64,000 nt of DNA from Noviherbaspirillum massiliense JC206 (GCF_000312045.1 NZ_HE978634.1:2040098-2104097); one strand, 5' to 3'; numbered from the stretch's first letter, positions 40,563 through 50,231 are shown. The notes: a model not told the origin generated them from the sequence alone. Translations and numbers: made by a program.

Positions 40563-41756
40563 TTATTTTTTTGTCATCATCATATTTATAAGCGGCTGCA
40601 ATTCATTCGCCAGCTTCCCGATATAAGGCCTTACCTGCTCTTCCTTGCCTTCTTTCAGCCATTGCAATACGGTGGCAAGGTCCGGCACGCCTCCAGGGGC
40701 AGCATCCGGTTCCGAGATATCGCCGCCGACACCACCACCCTGCTGCATTGCCCCGTCATCAAGCGCACCGGCCTTAGTGTCGCCAAGCAAAAAAGATGCT
40801 TCCTCCTCCGCACCCACCACGCCTGTTACGGCGCGCTCCATGCCGAGCACAGCGCGACGGTTTGCGGCCTCGTTCATCGCGTCAAATGTGATGGCAGACG
40901 GGTCCGAACCGCTGTCACTTAGTGACGCGAGCCCGCAGCTTGCAACCAGCGCAACATTGTCATCCTTGAGCAGGTTGGCATTGGCGATCGCCTTGCAAAC
41001 CCGCAGCGCAAAAAAACGGGCCGAATCGAAATTGATGCTTCCCGTTGCCAGGGTATAGCTGGCCTCGCCGGTTTTCGCGACATGGTCAGTCTGGCGGATC
41101 GTGCGACGCAGAAGCTGCCCGATTGCATCGATGATGGCGTCCGGAGGCTGCTGAATCCCCCCTTCATGGCCAACATGTTTCAACCCAATGGAAACATTCA
41201 GGATGACGAAGTTCTTCTTGTGCTTGGCTGCGTTCGCCAGCAGCACTTCGGCCTGTGTTCGCAACTCCTCGGGAGAAGCCAGCTTCATCACAGCCGCATC
41301 CGGCGTATCGCTATGCACAAGGGCTTCCAGGCCGCGCTCGAATTCCCGCTGAGTGCTGACCAGCTTCGAAAGGATATCAAGACGCGACAGCAATTGCGCC
41401 GTGCCTATGCCTTTCGTGATCAGGTCAGTGGCGCCCGCCGCCTTGGCACGCTCGCACTCCTGCCGCTCATCGCTGCCTGAGATCACGATGACCGGGATGT
41501 CGCGTATGCGGCTGACCTTTGAACCGCGGATCCGCTGCAAAAGCCCGTATCCGTCAAGCTTGGGCATCGTCAGGTCGGTGATGACCACGCGAATGCTTGG
41601 ATCAAGCAGCAGCACTTCCCAGGCCTGCTCCCCGTCGAGCGCCTCCCGGAATTCAAACATGCCTTCGATATGCTTGATTAGCGTGGCGCGCACAATACGC
41701 GAGTCATCCGCGATCAATATCCGTGGTTTGACTGAAATCTCTCCTGGTGTTTGCAT
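40563..41756 (-). CDS. Response regulator with a degenerate GGDEF-like domain
   Basis: The protein has about 397 residues. Residues 10-130 form a CheY-like receiver: acidic pair in IADDSR, phosphorylatable D61 in ITDLTMPKLDG, S93 in VIVISGS and K115 in ATDLITKG. Residues about 165-320 look like a diguanylate cyclase fold, but TGEAS (229-233) stands where GGDEF would be, so no cyclase activity is expected. The C-terminal 70 residues form a Gly/Asp-rich linker and a short helical end (WLKEGKEEQVRPYIGKL). The start is uncertain among 41777, 41768 and 41756. No histidine kinase gene is adjacent. Confidence 0.82.
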   Translation of the reverse strand: MQTPGEISVKPRILIADDSRIVRATLIKHIEGMFEFREALDGEQAWEVLLLDPSIRVVITDLTMPKLDGYGLLQRIRGSKVSRIRDIPVIVISGSDERQECERAKAAGATDLITKGIGTAQLLSRLDILSKLVSTQREFERGLEALVHSDTPDAAVMKLASPEELRTQAEVLLANAAKHKKNFVILNVSIGLKHVGHEGGIQQPPDAIIDAIGQLLRRTIRQTDHVAKTGEASYTLATGSINFDSARFFALRVCKAIANANLLKDDNVALVASCGLASLSDSGSDPSAITFDAMNEAANRRAVLGMERAVTGVVGAEEEASFLLGDTKAGALDDGAMQQGGGVGGDISEPDAAPGGVPDLATVLQWLKEGKEEQVRPYIGKLANELQPLINMMMTKK

Positions 41757-41909
41757 AGGCCCGCACATGTCTTCCAACTATTTCAGTGCAAGCATACCTT
41801 CAGGCAACAAATTTTGACAGCATTGCCAGATTCGCTTACCCTCCGTTGGCCAAAGAATGCAACAATCGGCCGCACACAATGGCCAGCGTGAATGTGAAGG
41901 AGACTGTAC

Positions 41910-42467
41910 ATGCGACTCTGCGCCCTGATCCTCGGCTGCTGTTGTGTTTTTGGCGCCGCTCATGCCTCGGATGAACCTGGCGAAGCAGTCGAGGCAAACG
42001 CTGAATTGCCGGTCCATGCGGACAAGACATCCGAACTGACGATGCGCGCAATCGGCATGATCGGCACCAGATATAGATACGGGGGCGATGTTCCGGAAAC
42101 CGGGGTGGATTGCAGCGGACTTGTGCGCTACCTGTTCAAGGAAGTATGGGACGCCGACCTGCCGCGCACCTCGACGGAAATCAGCCGATTCGGAAGGAAG
42201 ATTCATCTACGCGATCTGCAACCGGGTGACCTTGTGTTTTTCAACACTTTGCGCCGGGCATATTCACACGTCGGCATTTACCTGGGCGACAACAAATTCA
42301 TTCATGCCCCCGCTTCCGGCGGCCATGTCCGGATTGAAAGCATGACGCTGCGGTACTGGAAAAAACGCTTCAATGGAGCGCGCCGCATGAATGAACCTGA
42401 AGCGGATTCTGCACCTGCAAGCGACCAGGCGGCAATGGCGGCGGACGCCGGCAGACAGCATGAATGA
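41910..42467 (+). CDS. NlpC/P60 family cell-wall endopeptidase
   Basis: The 185-residue protein has a signal peptide (LCALILGCCCVFGAAHA) and an NlpC/P60 domain. The catalytic cysteine C68 is in GVDCSGLVRYLF, the histidine H120 in SHVGIYLG, and the third residue H132 in FIHAPASGGHV. Such enzymes cut D-gamma-glutamyl-diaminopimelate bonds in peptidoglycan. The C-terminal 30 residues are low-complexity and Ala/Asp-rich. GAAGGAGA precedes the start. It is divergent from the response regulator and convergent with the patatin gene. Confidence 0.9.
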   Translation: MRLCALILGCCCVFGAAHASDEPGEAVEANAELPVHADKTSELTMRAIGMIGTRYRYGGDVPETGVDCSGLVRYLFKEVWDADLPRTSTEISRFGRKIHLRDLQPGDLVFFNTLRRAYSHVGIYLGDNKFIHAPASGGHVRIESMTLRYWKKRFNGARRMNEPEADSAPASDQAAMAADAGRQHE

Positions 42468-42496
42468 AATGCCGGCAAGCCGTATGACGCGCCTGT

Positions 42497-43471
42497 TTAT
42501 TGCTCCCGCTTCGCCTTCAGTTTCTGCTTGATCTCGGGTATTGCTGCTGAAGCGACCTGTTCCCCGGCAAGAATCGCCAGATTCCGGCTTGGAAAATCAT
42601 TCCCCTTCATCGATCCGAGCTTAGGCTGCAGAACGATGTCCGCATCCTTCAGCTCATATTGATTGATGCTCTTTCCCATGATTGCAAAAGTTTGCAGCAG
42701 CACATCGAAAGAACTGTCGGAGGGCTGCATTTCGGGTTGCGCGGAGATATTGACCGCAATCACGAAGTCCGCGCCCATTTCACGTGCAAACCTTACCGGC
42801 ACTGGAGAGACGAGGCCGCCATCGACATAGGTATGGCTGCCGATTTTCACGGGCTGGAAAACGCTGGGCACTGCAGATGAGGCCCGCACCGCAACACCGG
42901 TGTTGCCCCGCCTGAAAAGAATTGGAGCGCCGGTATGAAGGTCGGTGGCAACCGCGCCGAACGGAATCTTCAGTTTCTCTAGCGGCACGTTGTGCAGGGT
43001 CCGGTTTACGTAATTCTGCAGCGCCTCACCTTTCAACACCCCGCTCGCCTTGGCAAAAAACGGAATCGACCAGTCGGAAATTGCGGCTTCATCCATTTGC
43101 AATGCAAGCTTGTGCAGGGCGAATCCATTGTTGCCGGCTGCGTACAGAGCGCCAACCAGGCTACCCGCACTCGTCCCAACGACGATGTCGGGATAGATTC
43201 CCTGGGCTTCGAGCGCTTTGATGACGCCGATGTGGGCAAATCCGCGTGCAGCCCCTCCGCCCAGCGCCAGGCCGATCTTGATGTTGCGCGGCGCTTTTGG
43301 AAGCACTTCCGGGGGGACTACCACCGGAGCGACCGGAACGGTCTGAACAACAGCTTGTTGCGCCGTGACGGCAGATGAAGTTGGGGCGACCGGGGTCACC
43401 GTTGCACAAGCGGCAAGCGCCACGGAAACAACTAGAGCGGAAACAAAAGACAAGCGAAGCATGATGGACAT
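42497..43471 (-). CDS. Patatin-like phospholipase, lipoprotein (RssA-like)
   Basis: The 324-residue protein has a lipoprotein leader with the lipobox LAAC (C22) and a Pro/Val-rich linker. The patatin domain (about 64-260) has the oxyanion loop GGGAARGFAHIG, the nucleophile S101 in GTSAG and the dyad aspartate in VDGGLVSPVP. This is a serine/aspartate-dyad acyl hydrolase of the RssA type, probably acting on phospholipids in the envelope. An alternative start is the fourth codon. Confidence 0.9.
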   Translation of the reverse strand: MSIMLRLSFVSALVVSVALAACATVTPVAPTSSAVTAQQAVVQTVPVAPVVVPPEVLPKAPRNIKIGLALGGGAARGFAHIGVIKALEAQGIYPDIVVGTSAGSLVGALYAAGNNGFALHKLALQMDEAAISDWSIPFFAKASGVLKGEALQNYVNRTLHNVPLEKLKIPFGAVATDLHTGAPILFRRGNTGVAVRASSAVPSVFQPVKIGSHTYVDGGLVSPVPVRFAREMGADFVIAVNISAQPEMQPSDSSFDVLLQTFAIMGKSINQYELKDADIVLQPKLGSMKGNDFPSRNLAILAGEQVASAAIPEIKQKLKAKREQ

Positions 43472-43590
43472 GACGGAAAACTAGCGTCGTCCATTGTAGC
43501 GGAAGTTGGCGGAAAGAAATTTGTGCGGCCAGGAATTAACTTTTCCGCAATAATCTTCCGCTTTCCAGATCAGCCTGTCTTCCAGTTGGA

Positions 43591-44886
43591 TCAGCCGATG
43601 ACAGCCGCTTTCTTCGGGAATGTCGCAATAAAAGTGCTTCCCTCGCCGGGCTTCGATTCGATGGCAAGAGTGGCATCGTGTCGCAACAGGACATGCTTGA
43701 CGATTGCCAGACCGAGCCCGGTTCCCTGCGTTTCCCTGGACCGCCCCTTGTCAACGCGATAAAAGCGCTCGGTCAGGCGGGAAAGATGCTCGGACGCGAT
43801 ACCAATGCCAGTGTCGCGCACAATGAATTGGAGACCTGATTCCGTTTCCTGCCACCGGATGTCGATGCTGCCCTCCGCCGGCGTGTAGCGCACCGCATTC
43901 GATACCAGGTTTCCAAATGCACTTCTCAACTCCTCGGTACTTCCGCTGATATCCGGGCCAGCAACTTCAAGCGAGATGCGGTGTCTTCCTGCAGACAGCG
44001 CTAGAGCCTCCTGACGGACCTGTTCAAGCAGGCCGCGGACATCCACCCTTTCCGGCCGCAGCGGATGGTCCAACGACTCCAGGCGCGTCAGGGTGAGCAT
44101 GTCCTCGACGAGGTTTTGCATTCGTTTTCCCTGCTCCGCCATTAGCTTCAGGTGCGCCCCTCTCGTCTGAGAATCAAGGTCTGGCTGACTCTGGGCAATC
44201 TCCAGGAAGCCGTTGATGACGGTCAGAGGGGTGCGCAACTCATGCGAAGCGTTCGCAACAAAGTCGCGGCGCATGGTTTCAATGCGCTCGAATTCGGTCA
44301 CATCATGTGTCACCAGAATCTGTCGTCGGCTTTCAAATGGAATGATCTGCACAATCAGCTTCCGATTCCGAAAACTGAGAGTCAGCGCCTGGTCGTAACG
44401 GCCAAGAATGATGTAATCCATGAATTCGGGACTGCGCAGCAGATTGGTTACGCGCATGCCCTTGTCCCGGCCAAGATCGAAACCGAGATGCCGTTCCGCG
44501 GCCGGATTGCACCATTCCAGGAACAGCACGTCATCCATGATGACCACGCCGTCCGGCAGCAGCGACATGGCTTGCCTGAACCGGGCCAGCCATTCACTCA
44601 GTTCAGCCCGGTTTTTCTCGTCATCGCGCCGCAGTTTGTACAGGCGGGCAAAAATCTCGGTCCATGCCCCCCACCCGTCCGGCAGCTTTTCACTGGCTGG
44701 ATGTTCAAGCCACTCGGCGAGCTGGTCAAGATAATGCAGCTGCACGATCAGCAATGCGCACATGACCGCCATACCGGCAGCCAGCGCAGGGACCGGGCCA
44801 TAAAAATATCCCAGGATGCCGACACCAACCAGGATCAGTGCAAGCCGCAGAAAGACGGGAATCCAGAACAACAGGCGCTGGCTCAT
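43591..44886 (-). CDS. phoR: Phosphate regulon sensor histidine kinase PhoR
   Basis: PhoR senses phosphate sufficiency through PstSCAB and PhoU and phosphorylates PhoB. The 431-residue protein has two N-terminal membrane helices (about 8-27 and 33-52) and a PAS domain (about 100-200). The HisKA site H215 is in NASHELRTPLTV, and the ATPase domain has the N box (GNLVSNAVRYTP), RDTGIGIASEH and GTGLGLAIVKH. It is the last gene of pst-phoU-phoB-phoR, 8 bases after phoB. Confidence 0.96.
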   Translation of the reverse strand: MSQRLLFWIPVFLRLALILVGVGILGYFYGPVPALAAGMAVMCALLIVQLHYLDQLAEWLEHPASEKLPDGWGAWTEIFARLYKLRRDDEKNRAELSEWLARFRQAMSLLPDGVVIMDDVLFLEWCNPAAERHLGFDLGRDKGMRVTNLLRSPEFMDYIILGRYDQALTLSFRNRKLIVQIIPFESRRQILVTHDVTEFERIETMRRDFVANASHELRTPLTVINGFLEIAQSQPDLDSQTRGAHLKLMAEQGKRMQNLVEDMLTLTRLESLDHPLRPERVDVRGLLEQVRQEALALSAGRHRISLEVAGPDISGSTEELRSAFGNLVSNAVRYTPAEGSIDIRWQETESGLQFIVRDTGIGIASEHLSRLTERFYRVDKGRSRETQGTGLGLAIVKHVLLRHDATLAIESKPGEGSTFIATFPKKAAVIG

Positions 44887-44894
44887 GATTAGAC

Positions 44895-45584
44895 TTATTT
44901 TTCCGACAGCATGTAGCCCACGCTACGCACTGTTTTGATCAGGGATTCTGCGTCCTTGAGCACCTTGCGCAGACGCAGCACATGGACATCCACGGTCCGC
45001 TCTTCGATCGCCACATGGTCTCCCCAAACCCGGTCCAGCAACTGGCTCCGCGAGAATACGCGCTCAGGATGCGCCAGCAAGAACTTCAGCAACTTGTATT
45101 CGGTGTTGCCGATATCGATCTTCTGGCCATGAAGCGTGACCGTGCAGCTAACCGGGTCAAGGGAAACGGCGCCTGCGCTCATCAATTGCTGCGCATGTTC
45201 CGGACTCTTGCGGCGCAATAGCGCCTTGATCCGGGACGTCAGCTCGCGCGGAGAAAAAGGCTTCGTTATATAGTCGTCCGCGCCGCTGTCCAGGCCGGCA
45301 ATCTTGTCTTCCTCCATGCCCTTCGCCGTCAGCATGATGACAGGGAGCGCATGAAACTGCCGGTCATTGCGAATCCTCGTCAATAAGCTCAAGCCGCTCT
45401 GGTCCGGCAGCATCCAGTCCAGCAACATCATCTGCGGCATGCGGTGCTGGATAGAGGTCCATGCTTCCGCCGCCGTCTGCGCTACGGAGACATTCCACCC
45501 GCCAGCCTTGAGAGTAAAGCTCAGCAGCTCGGCAATCGCCGGCTCATCTTCAACAATAAGTATGGTGGCTTTCTCAACTGCCAT
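44895..45584 (-). CDS. phoB: Phosphate regulon response regulator PhoB
   Basis: PhoB activates phosphate-starvation genes by binding Pho boxes. The 229-residue protein has a receiver domain with phospho-aspartate D56 in LLDWMLPDQSG and K in DDYITKPFSPREL. An OmpR-type winged-helix follows, with recognition-helix region EERTVDVHVLRLRKVL. It lies 2 bases after phoU and 8 bases before phoR. Tandem Pho boxes in front of pstS imply it controls this operon. Confidence 0.97.
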   Translation of the reverse strand: MAVEKATILIVEDEPAIAELLSFTLKAGGWNVSVAQTAAEAWTSIQHRMPQMMLLDWMLPDQSGLSLLTRIRNDRQFHALPVIMLTAKGMEEDKIAGLDSGADDYITKPFSPRELTSRIKALLRRKSPEHAQQLMSAGAVSLDPVSCTVTLHGQKIDIGNTEYKLLKFLLAHPERVFSRSQLLDRVWGDHVAIEERTVDVHVLRLRKVLKDAESLIKTVRSVGYMLSEK

Positions 45585-45586
45585 GA

Positions 45587-46294
45587 CTATACAGAGCTTT
45601 CCGGCTTGGAATGCGCGTAACCGGTATGGCGGATATCCTTTCCCTCAACGATATAAACGACATATTCGGCGATATTCTTCGCATGATCACCAATGCGCTC
45701 GATCGCCTTGGCAACCCAAAGGGTATCCAGGGCCGACGAGATGGTTCTCGGATCTTCCATCATGAATGTGATCAGGGTGCGCATGATGGAACGGAATTCA
45801 TGGTCGACAACCTCGTCCTGCGCGATTATTTTCGCCGCCTGCTCCTGATCGAGACGCGCAAAAGCATCCAATGCATCATGCAGCAAATCGGCGGCCCGGC
45901 CCGCCAGAACCCGGATCGTCTCATAATGATTGAGCGCACCCGCTATGCCCCGTTCATGGAGCTCCTTCGCCGTGCGCGCAATCTTCGTCGCCTCGTCGCC
46001 GATGCGCTCCAGGTCGGTAATGACCTTGACGGTCGCCATGACAGTACGCAAGTCATTTGCGGCAGGCTGGCGCCTGACGATCAGGTGGCTGCAGGAATCG
46101 TCCAGGGTCACTTCGAGCCGATTGACCTGTTCATCCGCCTTGATCACCTCGTCGGCCTGATTCGAATTCCCGGTGCGGAAACAAGCGATCGCGTCATTGA
46201 ACTGGCTCTCGACCATTCCGCCCATGAGCAGCACTTTGGAGCGTATTGCCTCCAGATCCAGATCATATTGTTTTGAAGAGTGGTCACCCGGCAT
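45587..46294 (-). CDS. phoU: Phosphate transport system accessory regulator PhoU
   Basis: PhoU links the Pst transporter to PhoR and keeps PhoB inactive when phosphate is plentiful. The 235-residue all-helical protein has two tandem PhoU repeats with the characteristic acidic/arginine motifs (VITDLERIGDEATKIARTA and AIERIGDHAKNIAEYVVYI) that bind metal clusters. It lies 42 bases after pstB and 2 bases before phoB. Confidence 0.97.
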   Translation of the reverse strand: MPGDHSSKQYDLDLEAIRSKVLLMGGMVESQFNDAIACFRTGNSNQADEVIKADEQVNRLEVTLDDSCSHLIVRRQPAANDLRTVMATVKVITDLERIGDEATKIARTAKELHERGIAGALNHYETIRVLAGRAADLLHDALDAFARLDQEQAAKIIAQDEVVDHEFRSIMRTLITFMMEDPRTISSALDTLWVAKAIERIGDHAKNIAEYVVYIVEGKDIRHTGYAHSKPESSV

Positions 46295-46336
46295 CAGATT
46301 CTCCTAAATGCATCATTCATTGCTCATGCTCCGAAA

Positions 46337-47119
46337 TTATCCAAAGCGGCCAGTAATGTAATCCTGGGTCTCCTTCTTCGCAGGATTCATGAAAATCTGG
46401 TCGGTTTCACCGAACTCTACCAATTCGCCCAAATACATGTAGGCCGTGTAATCCGAGCAGCGGGCCGCCTGCTGCATGTTGTGCGTCACGATCGTGATGG
46501 TGTAATCGTGTTTCAACTCGTTGATCAATTCCTCGATTTTCGCAGTCGAAATGGGGTCGAGTGCCGATGTCGGCTCGTCCAGCAACAGCACGTCCGGCTT
46601 GACCGCGATGCCGCGCGCGATGCACAGCCGTTGCTGCTGGCCGCCAGACAGGCTCAGGCCGCTCTTGTCCAGCTTGTCCTTGACCTCATCCCATAACGCG
46701 GCTTTCCTGAGTGCCCATTCCACCCGTTCATTCATTTCGCCACGAGAGAGTTTCTCATACAGGCGCACGCCGAAGGCGATGTTCTCGTACACCGACATCG
46801 GAAAAGGCGTCGGCTTCTGGAACACCATGCCCACTTTCGCACGCAGGATATTCACATCCTGATCAGGGTCGAGAATATTGCGGCCCTGGTAGAAAATCTC
46901 CCCTTCCGCGCGCTGACCGGGGTACAAGTCGTACATCCGGTTCAGCGTGCGCAACAAGGTAGATTTGCCGCAGCCGGATGGACCGATGAATGCCGTCACC
47001 TTTTTCTCATGAATATTCAGGTTGACATCCTTGAGGCTCTGGAAATTACCGTAATAAAAATTGAGATGCGAGATTTCCAGAATGGCCTTCGCGGCAGAGG
47101 AAGATAGGGATTGACTCAT
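46337..47119 (-). CDS. pstB: Phosphate ABC transporter ATP-binding protein
   Basis: The 260-residue ABC ATPase powers high-affinity phosphate uptake. It has Walker [10 protein letters not shown], the ABC signature [10 protein letters not shown], Walker [12 protein letters not shown] and the switch histidine in [28 protein letters not shown] is typical of PstB. It begins one base after the pstA stop codon. Confidence 0.98.
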   Translation of the reverse strand: MSQSLSSSAAKAILEISHLNFYYGNFQSLKDVNLNIHEKKVTAFIGPSGCGKSTLLRTLNRMYDLYPGQRAEGEIFYQGRNILDPDQDVNILRAKVGMVFQKPTPFPMSVYENIAFGVRLYEKLSRGEMNERVEWALRKAALWDEVKDKLDKSGLSLSGGQQQRLCIARGIAVKPDVLLLDEPTSALDPISTAKIEELINELKHDYTITIVTHNMQQAARCSDYTAYMYLGELVEFGETDQIFMNPAKKETQDYITGRFG

Positions 47120-47120
47120 T

Positions 47121-47969
47121 TTAATTAGGAATCTTTTGTCTGAACAAGGTACGTGACAGGATGTTCAGGCCGAGTACGCTGAAGGTGATCAGCAGTGCTC
47201 CGCCCCAAGCCAACGTGCGCCAGTTTTCATATGGGCTCATTGCAAACTGATAGATCACCACCGGAAGATTGGCCAGAGGCGCGTTCATGTTGGTACTGAA
47301 AAACTGGTTATTCAGCGCGGTGAATAAAAGAGGCGCGGTTTCCCCGGAAATCCTTGCAACTGCGAGCAGCACACCTGTCATGACGCCGGCTCTGACCGCG
47401 CGCAGGCGCACCATCATCGCCACTTTCCAGCGTGGCGCACCGAGCGAAAATGCCGCTTCCCGCAGGCTGTTCGGCACCAGCCTGAGCATGTTGTCGGTAG
47501 TTCGCACGACAACCGGAATGGCGATCAGTGAAATGGAGAACGTGCCGGCCCATCCGGAAAAGTGCTTGACGTTCGCCACGTAAATCGCGTACACGAACAA
47601 TCCGACAACAATCGATGGTGCAGACAGCATGACATCCGTGACGAAACGCGTGACACGGGCCACCCAGCTCTGCTCGCCATACTCGGCGAGGTATATTCCT
47701 GCGAGAATGCCGACCGGTGTGCTGATGAGCGTTGCGGCTCCCACCATCATCAAACTGCCGACAATCGCATTCAACAATCCGCCACCTTCATCCCCGGGCG
47801 CTGGCGTCGTCATGGTGAACATCGCGGGATGCACTGCGCCTATGCCCTTGAGCAGCAGTGTCATTAAAATCCATGCCAGGAATGAGAGACCGATTACCAT
47901 TGCGGCAACCGACAGCGCCATTCCAAGTCTGTGCTTCCATAAACGCCTGCGGTAGACCGGATTCATCAT
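47121..47969 (-). CDS. pstA: Phosphate ABC transporter permease PstA
   Basis: The 282-residue permease has six membrane helices and the binding-protein-dependent transport EAA-type loop ([20 protein letters not shown]). It forms the membrane channel with PstC. Its ATG overlaps the pstC stop by 4 bases, and pstB follows after one base, so pstC-pstA-pstB are tightly coupled. Confidence 0.97.
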   Translation of the reverse strand: MMNPVYRRRLWKHRLGMALSVAAMVIGLSFLAWILMTLLLKGIGAVHPAMFTMTTPAPGDEGGGLLNAIVGSLMMVGAATLISTPVGILAGIYLAEYGEQSWVARVTRFVTDVMLSAPSIVVGLFVYAIYVANVKHFSGWAGTFSISLIAIPVVVRTTDNMLRLVPNSLREAAFSLGAPRWKVAMMVRLRAVRAGVMTGVLLAVARISGETAPLLFTALNNQFFSTNMNAPLANLPVVIYQFAMSPYENWRTLAWGGALLITFSVLGLNILSRTLFRQKIPN

Positions 47970-48994
47970 TTGGCTCCCTCTTTCCGTGCCAGGCCCATCA
48001 GCATGAATTTCGCCAGCGACAGCACCACAAAGGTGATCAGAAACAGAATCAGGCCGAGCGCGAACAGCGAGGACAGATGCAGCTTCGATTCCGCTTCCGC
48101 GAATTCATTGGCCAGCGTAGAGGCAATGCTGCTCCCGGGAGAGAAAAGCGACCACGACAATGCCTGGGCATTGCCGATGACGAAGGTGACGGCCATGGTT
48201 TCACCCAGCGCCCGTCCAAGGCCCAGCATCACACCTCCTACCACGCCGGTTTTCGTATACGGGAGAACAACCCTTCTCACGACCTCCCACCTGGTGCAGC
48301 CGAGGCCATAGGCGGATTCCTTCAACACCGCGGGAACGACCTCGAAGACATCGCGCATTACCGAGGCAATGAATGGAATGATCATCACGGCCAGGATCAG
48401 GCCGGCGGTCAAGGTGCCAATTCCCATCATCGGCCCTTTGAACAATTCGCCAAGGAACGGGATCTGGCCCAAAGTGTTCTTCAATGCAGGCTGCACATAG
48501 TCTGCGAAGACGGGCGCAAATATGAACAGCCCCCACATGCCATAGATGATGCTCGGTATTCCCGCAAGCAGCTCCACTGCCATCCCGAGTGGGCGACGCA
48601 GATTTACCGGACAGATTTCGGTAAGGAACAGTGCAATTCCGAAACTCAGGGGCAAGGCGATCGCAAGCGCAATGAATGAGGTGGCCAGCGTGCCCACGAT
48701 GGCGATCAGGGCGCCATATTTGTCATTCACCGGATCCCATTCAATGGTTGTGATGAACGATGGACCGAATTCCTTGAACGCCGGCCAAGCGCCGATGACG
48801 AGGGAAACGATAATACCGCTCAGGACCAGCAGGACGCTCAATGCGAATGCCAGCGTGATTTTATGAAACAGGAAATCCTGCAGCCGCTGCATGCGGACAG
48901 TCGAAGCGAGCGCCTTCGCTGCAGTTTCGGCTTGTTCTGTCATGCGGCCTGACTGCTTGGCGCAGGCCGCAGATGAAGGCGTGTGTACATTCAT
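47966..48994 (-). CDS. pstC: Phosphate ABC transporter permease PstC
   Basis: The 342-residue permease has an unusually long N-terminus before the first helix (about residues 45-68). The conserved core includes [28 protein letters not shown] and the coupling loop [21 protein letters not shown]. The first 35 residues ([22 protein letters not shown]-like) have no family counterpart that I recognise, so the real start may be at an internal methionine (MTEQAET, codon 18). It is separated from pstS by 89 bases containing an inverted repeat. Confidence 0.95.
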   Translation of the reverse strand: MNVHTPSSAACAKQSGRMTEQAETAAKALASTVRMQRLQDFLFHKITLAFALSVLLVLSGIIVSLVIGAWPAFKEFGPSFITTIEWDPVNDKYGALIAIVGTLATSFIALAIALPLSFGIALFLTEICPVNLRRPLGMAVELLAGIPSIIYGMWGLFIFAPVFADYVQPALKNTLGQIPFLGELFKGPMMGIGTLTAGLILAVMIIPFIASVMRDVFEVVPAVLKESAYGLGCTRWEVVRRVVLPYTKTGVVGGVMLGLGRALGETMAVTFVIGNAQALSWSLFSPGSSIASTLANEFAEAESKLHLSSLFALGLILFLITFVVLSLAKFMLMGLARKEGAK

Positions 48995-49016
48995 GGTTTA
49001 AAAGGCAGATCGAACG

Positions 49017-49058
49017 AACTGGCCGCGTCCTTGCGAATTCATCGGGATGCGGCCAGTT
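49017..49058. repeat. Inverted repeat between pstS and pstC
   Basis: Perfect 10-base arms AACTGGCCGC (49017-49026) and GCGGCCAGTT (49049-49058) surround 22 bases containing a further short TCC/GGA pair. It is about 25 bases beyond the pstS stop. In ABC operons such hairpins protect the 3' end of the binding-protein message, making PstS more abundant than the membrane subunits. No T-run follows, so it is unlikely to be a full terminator. Confidence 0.7.
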
Positions 49059-49083
49059 TCGGTGCAGGGCAAGCTTCCAAGCC

Positions 49084-50121
49084 TTACCAGATGGCCTTGC
49101 CGGTGCTGTCTTTCAATTGCGCTTTCCACGCATCCTGCACCAGCTTGGCTACCGAGGCAGGCATGGCGACATATTCAAGTTCCGAAGCCATCGCGCCGCC
49201 ATTCTTGTACGCCCAGTCGAAGAACTTCAGCACTTCCTTGGCTTTTGCCGCATCGGCCTGCGTCTTGTGCATCAGGATGAACGATGCCCCGGTAATCGGC
49301 CAGCTGCCCTTTCCGGCCTGGTCGGTCAGGATGACTGCGAAGCCCGGAGTTTTTGCCCAGTCCGCGCCGGCTGCAGCCGCTTTGAACGCCTCGTCGTCAG
49401 GTTGCACGAATTGTCCATCGCGGTTCTTCAATTGGACATGCGCCATATTGTTTCTCTTCGCATAGGCATATTCGACATAGCCGATCGAGTTCTTCATCCG
49501 CTGGACGTTTGCGGCAACGCCCTCATTCCCCTTGCCGCCGATGCCAGCCGGCCATTTGACCGCCGTGGACGCGCCCACCTTCGACTTGAATTCGGGATTG
49601 ACTTTGGACAGGTAGTCCGTGAACAGGAAAGAGGTGCCGGATCCGTCGGCGCGGTGTACCACTGTAATGTCTTCTGCAGGAAGTTTGAGCCCGTCATTGA
49701 GAGCGGCAATTTCGGGAGCGTTCCATTTGGTGACTTTCCCGAGGTAGATATCTGCAAGTACTTGCCCGGTCAGTTTCAATTGCCCCGGCGCGACTCCTGC
49801 CAGGTTAATCACGGGCACCACCCCGCCCATGATTGCAGGGAATTGGGTCAGGCCGTCCGCATCCAATTCTTCCGCCTTCAGAGGCATGTCGGATGCGCCG
49901 AAGTCGACAGTCTTGGCCTTGATCTGCTTGATCCCGCCACCTGAGCCTATTGACTGGTAATTCAGGCCGACGCCGGTAGCTTTCTTGTAGGCTTCCGCCC
50001 ATTTTGCATAAATCGGATAGGGGAATGTCGCACCTGCCCCGGTGATATCTGCTGCAATGGCGGAAGAGAAAGCCATTGTAGCGGCGGCCGTTACTGCCAA
50101 AGACTTCAAGAATCGGTTCAT
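49084..50121 (-). CDS. pstS: Phosphate-binding periplasmic protein PstS
   Basis: The 345-residue protein has a signal peptide (MNRFLKSLAVTAAATMAFSSAIAA). Phosphate-contacting motifs follow: GAGATFPYPIYAKW, SIGSGGGIKQI, DFGASDMPL, VHRADGSGTSFLFTDYL and GNEGVAANV. It captures phosphate and delivers it to PstCAB. The start has a strong ribosome site (AAAGGAGCAGGT before the ATG). It is the first gene of the seven-gene pst-pho operon, preceded by tandem Pho boxes. Confidence 0.98.
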   Translation of the reverse strand: MNRFLKSLAVTAAATMAFSSAIAADITGAGATFPYPIYAKWAEAYKKATGVGLNYQSIGSGGGIKQIKAKTVDFGASDMPLKAEELDADGLTQFPAIMGGVVPVINLAGVAPGQLKLTGQVLADIYLGKVTKWNAPEIAALNDGLKLPAEDITVVHRADGSGTSFLFTDYLSKVNPEFKSKVGASTAVKWPAGIGGKGNEGVAANVQRMKNSIGYVEYAYAKRNNMAHVQLKNRDGQFVQPDDEAFKAAAAGADWAKTPGFAVILTDQAGKGSWPITGASFILMHKTQADAAKAKEVLKFFDWAYKNGGAMASELEYVAMPASVAKLVQDAWKAQLKDSTGKAIW

Positions 50122-50158
50122 ACCTGCTCCTTTATGATGGGAAAGCAGTTCGAACTCT

Positions 50159-50187
50159 AATGAAGATTTATGACAGGTTTATGACAA
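50159..50187 (-). promoter_or_regulatory. Tandem Pho boxes (PhoB operator) of pstS
   Basis: On the minus strand two overlapping 18-base elements match the Pho box pattern. They are TTGTCATAAACCTGTCAT (50187-50170) and CTGTCATAAATCTTCATT (50176-50159), with repeats of TGTCAT 11 bases apart. A TAGAGT hexamer (50159-50154) follows as a possible -10. It lies 38-66 bases before the pstS ATG, so PhoB is expected to activate pstSCAB-phoU-phoB-phoR. Confidence 0.88.
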
Positions 50188-50231
50188 CTGAAATAATCAG
50201 TGTCATAAAGGCAGGCCGGCGGAATAAGAGT

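Noticed and set aside
43506-43516. A 10-base match to the 3' end of tRNA-Ser (TGGCGGAAAG) as a possible attachment-site copy
   Set aside because: The interval to the tRNA contains the core pst-pho operon and no integrase, and a 10-base match can occur by chance.
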